NCBI GenBank assembly: GCA_021799715.1
Contig: JAJYZY010000069.1
Span: 1 to 12,858 of the forward strand
Source of the DNA: Planctomycetota bacterium
Lineage (GTDB): Bacteria; Planctomycetota; Phycisphaerae; WQYP01
Length of the DNA stretch: 12,858 nt
Direction of reading: 5' to 3'
The translations under genes and the position numbers were made by a program. A model generated the notes under the pieces. The model did no database searches. It had not been told where the DNA came from and saw nothing but the letters and a program-made list of their open reading frames with translations. This document shows, piece by piece, positions 7,291-12,858 of this stretch. Each line of letters opens with the position of its first letter. Position 1 is the stretch's first letter.

Positions 7291-9453
7291 ATGGAGATCA
7301 TCCACCGCATGACCATTGAACACCTCATACTTCAAATTGCCGTGATCCTGCTGGCAGCGCGCTTTTGCGGCAGCTTGCTGCGACTATTGGGGCAGCCGGA
7401 AGTCATCGGGGAAATGATCGGCGGCCTGATCATCGGGCCGTCGGCGCTGGGTCTGTTCGCGGATGGAGCGTATTTTCATTGGTTGTTTCCAGCCAAAGGA
7501 ATGCCGCTGCTCCAGCTTCTGGCCGAACTGGGCGTAATGTTTTTCATGTTCATTGTGGGACTGGAACTGGATCTCACGCGTGTGCGCGGCAAAGGGCCAA
7601 AAGTTGTGGCGACAGGGTTGGCAAGCCTGCTGGGACCGTTTTGCGCCGGACTTGTCATCGCGTGGCTCATGTTGAAAGATACCGCGCTGGTCGGTACGGT
7701 AAAATCCCCCGCCGCCTTTATTCTTATGACCGCATTGGCAATGGGGATGACCGCGTTTCCGGTACTGGCCCGGATCATCAGCGAACAAAATCTGAAAGAT
7801 ACGGACATTGGAGCATTCGTCATCACGGTCGGGGCCGTGCTGGATGTTTCGGGATGGTGCCTGCTGGCGGTGGTATACGATTTGGCAAAAGCGCAACTGG
7901 CCGGCGGCGGCAGTGTCTTTTGGTCCATTGGCCTGGGAATTAAAACGGCGGTTCTCGCGGCCGCTTATATCGTTGTCATGATGTTTTTCGTGCGCCGATT
8001 TCTCTGGCGGTTCCAGGCCCATTTTGAGTTGCGGGGTCATATTACCCGTGATGTGCTGGCGCTGACATTTTTTCTGCTGCTGGTAAGCAGCATGGTGACC
8101 ACGGCGTTGGGCATTAACGCCATATTCGGCGCATTTATGCTTGGCCTGGTGTTTCCGTCAAACGCTGAATTTGTCCGGCACATATCCAGCAAGCTGGAGG
8201 ATATCACCCTGCTTCTGCTGTTGCCGATCTTTTTCGCCACCATCGGCATGCACACGGATATCACGCAATTGCATTCCGCGGAAGTCTGGAAAAGCTGGGG
8301 GTATCTGATTGCGGCGCTGATGCTGGTAAAATTTTTATTCAGCAGCGTGACCGCCAAAGTCACCGGCTCAAGCTGGGGCGCGGCGGGACTGATCGGGCTG
8401 CTGATGAATACCCACGGCGTGGTGGAGCTGGTGGTCTTAAGCCTGGCCTGGCAGATGGGTGCCATCAGTTCCACAACACTGACCGTGCTGGTGCTGGCCT
8501 TTCTGGCCATTACCACAATTTCATCGATCCTGCTCCGCGTGGCCCGGCTTCCCATGCGGCGCCGGGAATTGGCCGGGGCGCCGGATTCGCAAGCCAAAAA
8601 GGATGAAGAATCAAAAATCCATATTCTTGCATCCCTTTCACAAACGGGCACGGCAAGAGGCCTCATTCGCGTGGCACACGCGCTTTTAGCCGGTGAGCCG
8701 GGACGGGTAACCGCACTGCTGCTGCGGCAACCGGCGGAATCGAGTCTGGCATCGGATTCAGCGCTGGCGGCGGATACGGATCCGATGAAGGTTGCCATTG
8801 CCGAGGCCAAAGCCCTGAATTTTGAACTCACTGCCCTGTCGCCGCCAAGCCTTCGCATTGCGCGGGATATATGCAAAGTCATTGAATATCAGAATGTTGA
8901 TTGGACGGTACTGGGCGCGCACCAGGGCATTGTCAATCCGTCGGCACTGGGCGGGGTGGTGGACTATGTGCTCAAGCACAGCAGGAAGAATGTGGCCATT
9001 GTTATCAACAAACGCCTGACGGCCATTCGCCGGGTTCTGGTGCCCTATCTCGGTGAAGCGCAAGACGCCGGGGCCATGCTGGCCGCGCAGCGCATCAGCC
9101 GGAACGCCGATGTGGAAATTACCATCCTGCACGTGGTAAAACCGAAACGCCCCAACGCCCAGCAACCCCTGGGCGTCAAAGAACTCGTGGATCGATTTCT
9201 TCCCGGAACCGATGGCGGCAATCAGATTCGCATGACCGTTATCGAAACCGATACACCGGTTTCCGCAGTCTGTGACCGGTCACGGGATTATGACCTGATC
9301 ATCCTGGGCATTTCTCCATTGTGGCGTTTGCGACAGAACCTGCTGGGCAGCAATCAAAGTTCCGTGGCCGTGCTTAGCACCTGTTCGGTTTTAATTGTGC
9401 ATTCCGCCGCACCTGAAGCACCGGTAAAGGACCGCCCGTCGGGCACGGCATAG
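7291..9453 (+). CDS. CPA2 family cation/proton antiporter with C-terminal tandem universal-stress domains
   Basis: This is a membrane antiporter, probably exchanging Na+ or K+ for H+ across the inner membrane. Residues 10-415 are a CPA2 (Na_H_Exchanger) domain with about twelve hydrophobic segments, including EMIGGLIIGPSALG (41-54), GVMFFMFIVGLELDL (81-95) and TAFPVLARI (154-162). The ion-binding helix reads GAVLDVSGW (181-189): one acidic residue, Asp185, preceded by Leu where relatives have D, N or Q. LMNTHGVVELV (371-381) is the late conserved helix. Residues 441-572 and 578-704 look like two UspA-type alpha/beta domains (IHILASLS.., RRVLVPYL.., DLIILGI..GS), both with degenerate ATP-loop glycines, so they may sense a ligand or simply regulate. 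At 720 residues it matches antiporter-Usp fusions. An ATG at 7309 is an alternative start; neither has an ideal Shine-Dalgarno. The substrate cannot be told from sequence. Confidence 0.9.
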   Translation: MEIIHRMTIEHLILQIAVILLAARFCGSLLRLLGQPEVIGEMIGGLIIGPSALGLFADGAYFHWLFPAKGMPLLQLLAELGVMFFMFIVGLELDLTRVRGKGPKVVATGLASLLGPFCAGLVIAWLMLKDTALVGTVKSPAAFILMTALAMGMTAFPVLARIISEQNLKDTDIGAFVITVGAVLDVSGWCLLAVVYDLAKAQLAGGGSVFWSIGLGIKTAVLAAAYIVVMMFFVRRFLWRFQAHFELRGHITRDVLALTFFLLLVSSMVTTALGINAIFGAFMLGLVFPSNAEFVRHISSKLEDITLLLLLPIFFATIGMHTDITQLHSAEVWKSWGYLIAALMLVKFLFSSVTAKVTGSSWGAAGLIGLLMNTHGVVELVVLSLAWQMGAISSTTLTVLVLAFLAITTISSILLRVARLPMRRRELAGAPDSQAKKDEESKIHILASLSQTGTARGLIRVAHALLAGEPGRVTALLLRQPAESSLASDSALAADTDPMKVAIAEAKALNFELTALSPPSLRIARDICKVIEYQNVDWTVLGAHQGIVNPSALGGVVDYVLKHSRKNVAIVINKRLTAIRRVLVPYLGEAQDAGAMLAAQRISRNADVEITILHVVKPKRPNAQQPLGVKELVDRFLPGTDGGNQIRMTVIETDTPVSAVCDRSRDYDLIILGISPLWRLRQNLLGSNQSSVAVLSTCSVLIVHSAAPEAPVKDRPSGTA

Positions 9454-9544
9454 AACGCCCCGGTGAAGCTCCGCCGGAATTTGCCTCGGAATTGCTTACA
9501 CCATAGCATCATGCCGTTATGTCTGGTTTTGATAAGAGGAATTT

Positions 9545-10543
9545 GTGCCCCCATCGCCCCGGAACCATTCAGCCGCATCAACCGCATTCATGCGGCGCGA
9601 CGGCGGTTTATCCGCCATTGACCTGACGGTTCTGACGACCATTACGCTGCTGGCCTCGTTCACGGCCATCGCCGTGCAATGGGCGGTGGCCACCATTACT
9701 CCGATTGTCGGCGGAATTCTGCGATTCATGATGGCGGCGGAGATCATTGGCGTGATACTGGCTGCCCGCGGCAAACTTCCGATCCCGCGGCGTTCGGATT
9801 ACCTGCGCATCATGATTCTGGGAATCGTATGCGTGCCAATTAATCAAGTGGCCTTCTGGGGTGGTGTGGCCATGGCCAATGCGTCCCATTCGGCCATGCT
9901 TTACAGCACGACGCCGGTGCTTGTAACCGTCATGGCGTGTCTTGTGCATATTGAACGCTGGAGCGGCCGCGTGCTGGCGGGGGCCGTTCTGGCCGCCCTA
10001 GGCGTGCTGGTGATTCTGATGAATTCGGGCTTGTTTTTGAAAAGCTCCTTTATTCGCGGTGATCTGCTGCTATTGGTGGCGGCGGCCACATGGTCAGGAT
10101 ATCTGGTTTTTTCGCGTGATCTCAACGGCCGCTACGGCAGTCTGGCGGTGCAATTCTGGATTTTCGTCACTGGGTCGCTGATCTCGATGCCGCTGTTGAT
10201 CTTTGAATCCACCCGGCAGAACTGGTCGAAAATTACCATTCAATCCTGGATCGGACTGGCTTATTTAAGTGTTGTGGTGGCGGTGATTGTGTTTTTTCTT
10301 TTTAATTGGTCCATGCGCCGACAGCCGCCCTCGCGCGTGGCGACGTTCAGCAATGCTGCGTATCCGCTGACGCTGATCTGGGAAGCTTTGCTGAATCGGC
10401 ATGTGCCCGGCGTCTGGTTTCTACTTGGGTCGGCACTGGTATTAGGCGGCATGATCCTGACGCTTTACCGCCCCGCCGCGGTAATCACCATCTCCGAAGA
10501 ACTCGACCCGATCGCCGGCGTACCGTCGGATGAGAAAAAATAA
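9545..10543 (+). CDS. EamA/DMT superfamily transporter
   Basis: This is an integral inner-membrane protein of the drug/metabolite transporter superfamily, usually an exporter of amino acids or other small metabolites; the substrate cannot be inferred. It has 332 residues with ten predicted membrane helices in two EamA repeats (about 26-157 and 170-308). Typical features are GGILRFMMAA in the first repeat, ANASHSAMLYSTTPVLVTVMA (110-130), and RGDLLLLVAAATWSGYLVFSR opening the second repeat. The C-terminal tail after 308 is polar and probably cytoplasmic. The GTG at 9545 is preferred: AGAGGA ends four bases before it, while the ATG at 9590 has no Shine-Dalgarno. The gene follows the antiporter by 91 bases on the same strand with no clear terminator between, so cotranscription is possible. 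Confidence 0.9.
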   Translation: MPPSPRNHSAASTAFMRRDGGLSAIDLTVLTTITLLASFTAIAVQWAVATITPIVGGILRFMMAAEIIGVILAARGKLPIPRRSDYLRIMILGIVCVPINQVAFWGGVAMANASHSAMLYSTTPVLVTVMACLVHIERWSGRVLAGAVLAALGVLVILMNSGLFLKSSFIRGDLLLLVAAATWSGYLVFSRDLNGRYGSLAVQFWIFVTGSLISMPLLIFESTRQNWSKITIQSWIGLAYLSVVVAVIVFFLFNWSMRRQPPSRVATFSNAAYPLTLIWEALLNRHVPGVWFLLGSALVLGGMILTLYRPAAVITISEELDPIAGVPSDEKK

Positions 10544-10920
10544 ATCGACCGATGGAACCAATACAACACCCGCGCGGCAACCTGGACAAGTCTGCGTTAA
10601 ACTGAGAGCTTTCCGGCCACAAATGTTTGCAAACTGCGAGGCTTTGACGTTGTGGTCGCCTGCCTTTGTACCTGTGTTTGGTCGCGCCTGGTATGCGGCG
10701 GTGCCATGGCGCGTGTGCCTGTGTCCGCCGGGTCTTGCGGAACCGTAAAGCAATAAAATTGCCGGCCCGCGACGACACTTGTAGGTTAAATTCCTAGGGT
10801 GAATTACGACAAAATCCGATGGCATGACACCAAAGTTCTCCGATGGTTTTTGTATCTCCGGTACGCGATACTTGACCATGGGCCGAGAGCCTGGATAGCT
10901 GGCACCATTGGAGTAAGATC
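10544..10920. other. 377-base region without a recognisable gene, upstream of the Usp gene
   Basis: I see no supportable gene. A 66-codon frame crossing 10544-10748 has no Shine-Dalgarno and no recognisable motif. Structures present are an inverted repeat CGCGCC (10683-10688) / GGCGCG (10708-10713), a near-palindrome AATTC-CTAGGGT-GAATT (10789-10805), and an 8-base direct repeat TCCGATGG at 10815 and 10839, 24 bases apart. There is no U-tract terminator for the upstream transporter and no well-spaced -35/-10 pair; TTGACC near 10873 has no good partner. The Usp Shine-Dalgarno GGAG is at about 10909-10912. The region probably holds the Usp promoter and its regulator sites. Confidence 0.5.
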
Positions 10921-11577
10921 ATGTCCGGAAATTCCCCGGCATTGAATATTGAGATGTTTCTTTCCGAAGCGCGAAAAATGATGCTGGAAGCCGGCGTATC
11001 GCCGCAGCGCGTCGGCGAGTTGGTTTCCACTTTTTCCAGGGAAATATCGGAGCCGAAACCACCGTGCAAAACCTGCAAGGCCCGGAGAATTTTGGTGGCG
11101 GTGGATTTCAGCCCCCCGGCGGCGCGGGCGGTGGAAACGGCCAGCAGCCTGGCTGAGGATTTGACAGCGGATGTTGCGGTGGTGCATGTGGTGGATGTAT
11201 CGCCGGTATCCATTTCCGGCACTGAACACTTAACGCCCGCCACGCTGGAAAAACTTAAACGCGAGGGTGAGGCGCTGTGTCGGTCCGTGGCGGAAAAAAT
11301 GGATATCGCGGGGGCGGAATATTTTGTTCGTTGTGGAAACCCCGCCGGCGAGATTCTTGCGGTAGCGCGCTTGTGGCAGGCGGATTTAATTGTTATCGGC
11401 AGCCATGGCCGAACGACGGCCGGCAAATTCTTTCTTGGCTCCACGGTGGAAACGGTGGTCCGTGAAAGTGATTGTCCGGTCATGGCGGTGGGACCTTCCG
11501 GCGGTTGCTTTTGCCGCAGCGATGCAAATCGACCCGACAACGCGGCACATAATGGCAAGGCCGTCAATCGTGAATAG
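10921..11577 (+). CDS. Universal stress protein (UspA family) with N-terminal extension and flanking cysteine pairs
   Basis: This is a cytoplasmic stress protein of the ATP-binding UspA class, which usually forms dimers and helps survival under starvation or stress. It has 218 residues, against about 145 for a single-domain Usp. Residues 1-48 are an extra, probably helical N-terminus. The Usp domain spans about 55-192: RRILVAVDFS (55-64), ADVAVVHVVD, and ADLIVIGSHGRTTAGKFFLGS (154-174), which carries the full ATP-loop pattern G-2x-G-9x-G-S. CPVMAV follows. Cysteines 49 and 52 (CKTC) lie just before the domain and 196 and 198 (CFC) just after it; both pairs are outside the normal fold and may form a metal site or disulfide. 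GGAG eight bases before the ATG supports the start. It lies close to the antiporter that itself carries Usp domains, and converges with valS. Confidence 0.92.
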   Translation: MSGNSPALNIEMFLSEARKMMLEAGVSPQRVGELVSTFSREISEPKPPCKTCKARRILVAVDFSPPAARAVETASSLAEDLTADVAVVHVVDVSPVSISGTEHLTPATLEKLKREGEALCRSVAEKMDIAGAEYFVRCGNPAGEILAVARLWQADLIVIGSHGRTTAGKFFLGSTVETVVRESDCPVMAVGPSGGCFCRSDANRPDNAAHNGKAVNRE

Positions 11578-11628
11578 CCCGGAGTCTGCCCCATGGCGTT
11601 ACCGCAGCCGACGCTGAATTCATCTGTT

Positions 11629-12858
11629 TCACGCCACCGCCAATTCATTAAGACTGGTTTGTACCGTGGCCAATTCGGATTCCTGGCGTTGAAGCTGGTC
11701 GCGCAAGCCCTGCACCACCGATGGCGGGGCTTTCTCCACAAAAGCCTGATTGGTTAATTTGGCGTTGCTGGATGCAATAAGCTTTTCCAGCTCCTGCCGA
11801 CGCTTTTCCAGCCGAGCCATTTCCGAGTCACGATTAATAACACCGGCGACGAAAATTCTGTTGGCACCCACGACCGCCGTGGCGGCATTGGCGGGCTTGA
11901 GCGCATCCGGCCCGACGGCAATTAATTTGGCATTGGCCATGGATTCAATAATTTCCGCACCGCTCAAAATAATCGCGGCATCAGATGACGCGGCCTGAAT
12001 TGTGGTTTCGAGCGTGCGTTTGAGATCCACATTGTACTGATTGCGGATGTCACGTATGGCGCGCGTGATTTGTTGAACCGTGTAAATTTTAGATTCCGCT
12101 TCGGGATAATTGAGCCGGGGATCAACCCGCGGAAATTCCGAGAGCATCAGCAGATTCTTTGCACCGGGAATTTTTTCCCAGACCGCCTCAGTAACAAACG
12201 GCATGACCGGGTGCAGCAGCGCTAAACTGCCTCGCAATACATACAACAGAATCCGCTGAACGCCCGGGTCTTTCCGGCGAATACGGGCTTTGGCAATTTC
12301 CAGATACCAATCGCACAGATCATTCCAGAAGAAGCTGTAGAGCGTGGAACAGACATCGGCAAATTTGAATTCTTCAATAAGGCCCTTTTGTTCACCGGTG
12401 CCGGCGACCCGGGCGACCGTATCATTCAGACGGCTTAAAATCCAACGATCTTCCAGGAATTTGCCATCGGAAATCTGGATTATTTCATCCAGTGTCGGCA
12501 CTGTGGTTAATTCAATATTGGATAAAATAAACCGCGCGGCATTCCAGATTTTATTGGCAAAATTGCGCCCCGCGTCAAAACGCGGGCTGGTGTTTTTGCC
12601 GCTTTGCTTATCTTTCACCACCGGCAGGCGGATGTCCTGCGTTTCCGTGGCCATGGAAGCCAGCGTGAAACGCAGCGCATCAGCGCCGTGGCTTTCCACA
12701 ATGTCCACAGGATCCACGCCGTTACCCAATGATTTTTTCATTGGCTTGCCGTTGCCGTCCTGAATCACCGCGTGAATATAAACCTGTTTGAACGGCACAT
12801 CCCCATGGCAATACAGGCCGAACATAACCATTCTGGCGACCCATAGCGTTAAAATTTC
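11629..12858 (-). CDS. valS: Valyl-tRNA synthetase, C-terminal 409 residues (start outside window)
   Basis: This enzyme charges tRNA-Val with valine using ATP, in the cytoplasm. The frame is open through the right edge, so the start, HIGH motif and editing domain lie beyond it. Visible residues 1-30 (ILTLWVARMVMFGLY, VYIHAV) belong to the catalytic core. The KMSKS loop reads GKPMKKSLGN (37-46), so the five-residue core is PMKKS. GVDPVDIVESHGADALRF and TETQDIRLPV are typical of bacterial ValRS. The anticodon-binding helical domain spans about 85-300 (NIWNAARFI, DRWILSRLN, FFWNDLCDWYLEIAK, HPVMPFVTEAVWE). The end is the ValRS-specific coiled coil (EMARLEKRRQELEKLI to the C-terminus, about 345-409), which grips the tRNA elbow. 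The stop is at 11629, 51 bases from the convergent Usp stop, with no terminator seen between. Confidence 0.97.
   Translation of the reverse strand, partial: EILTLWVARMVMFGLYCHGDVPFKQVYIHAVIQDGNGKPMKKSLGNGVDPVDIVESHGADALRFTLASMATETQDIRLPVVKDKQSGKNTSPRFDAGRNFANKIWNAARFILSNIELTTVPTLDEIIQISDGKFLEDRWILSRLNDTVARVAGTGEQKGLIEEFKFADVCSTLYSFFWNDLCDWYLEIAKARIRRKDPGVQRILLYVLRGSLALLHPVMPFVTEAVWEKIPGAKNLLMLSEFPRVDPRLNYPEAESKIYTVQQITRAIRDIRNQYNVDLKRTLETTIQAASSDAAIILSGAEIIESMANAKLIAVGPDALKPANAATAVVGANRIFVAGVINRDSEMARLEKRRQELEKLIASSNAKLTNQAFVEKAPPSVVQGLRDQLQRQESELATVQTSLNELAVA

Noticed and set aside
8037..8882. 281-codon minus-strand frame opposite the antiporter
   Set aside because: It is a shadow of the antiporter coding frame. 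A second one (7384-8040) is adjacent, and neither has a ribosome site or motif.
10530..10748. 72-codon plus-strand frame after the EamA transporter
   Set aside because: It starts inside the transporter, has no ribosome site and no recognisable sequence pattern.
10794..11741. 315-codon minus-strand frame across the Usp gene and the end of valS
   Set aside because: It is antisense to a Usp with an intact ATP loop and a good Shine-Dalgarno, overlaps the valS 3' end, and is Arg/Ser-rich with no recognisable motif.

Overview
The window is a bacterial chromosomal segment, moderately GC-rich by eye. It carries a chaperonin cluster with two groL copies, an arginine biosynthesis gene, a CPA2 antiporter fused to universal-stress domains, a valyl-tRNA synthetase and a broken laminarinase-type glycoside hydrolase. 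The two groL copies around groES, the GH16 enzyme with a twin-arginine leader and the antiporter/stress-protein content would fit a Planctomycetota genome (perhaps Phycisphaerae). That is an inference from gene style only; there is no rRNA or other phylogenetic marker here.

Layout. Positions 1-6107 are all on the minus strand and are transcribed right to left: argC (6047-5031), a 363-base intergenic region with an argC terminator and several inverted repeats, then groL copy A (4667-2952), groES (2849-2559), groL copy B (2463-850) and the 5' two thirds of dnaJ (733-1, running off the left edge). The three gaps inside the chaperone cluster are about 95 to 116 bases and each contains one GC-rich hairpin. 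The two GroELs differ: copy A ends in nine GGM units, and copy B has no GGM tail at all.

From 6105 to 7061 (minus) lies a GH16 glycoside hydrolase gene interrupted by a 100-bp element with 28-bp imperfect terminal inverted repeats and a TA target duplication, which looks like an IS630/Tc1-mariner-type MITE. Removing the element plus one TA restores an uninterrupted GH16 reading frame across its catalytic core. This is the clearest mobile-DNA event in the window.

From 7291 to 11577 three genes run on the plus strand: a CPA2 cation/proton antiporter with a tandem UspA-like C-terminal half, an EamA/DMT transporter, and a stand-alone universal stress protein with cysteine pairs flanking its Usp domain. 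A 377-base region without a recognisable gene separates the last two. The right end (12858-11629, minus) is the C-terminal 409 residues of ValRS, converging on the Usp gene.

The genes cover proteostasis (GroEL/ES, DnaJ), ion homeostasis and stress (antiporter, Usp), and housekeeping (argC, valS). I found no CRISPR array, toxin-antitoxin pair, phage gene, tRNA or rRNA, and nothing I would call a new defence or metabolic system. The most informative observations are the MITE in GH16, the asymmetric double-GroEL cluster with its structured leader, and the unusual motif residues in the antiporter, Usp and ValRS.
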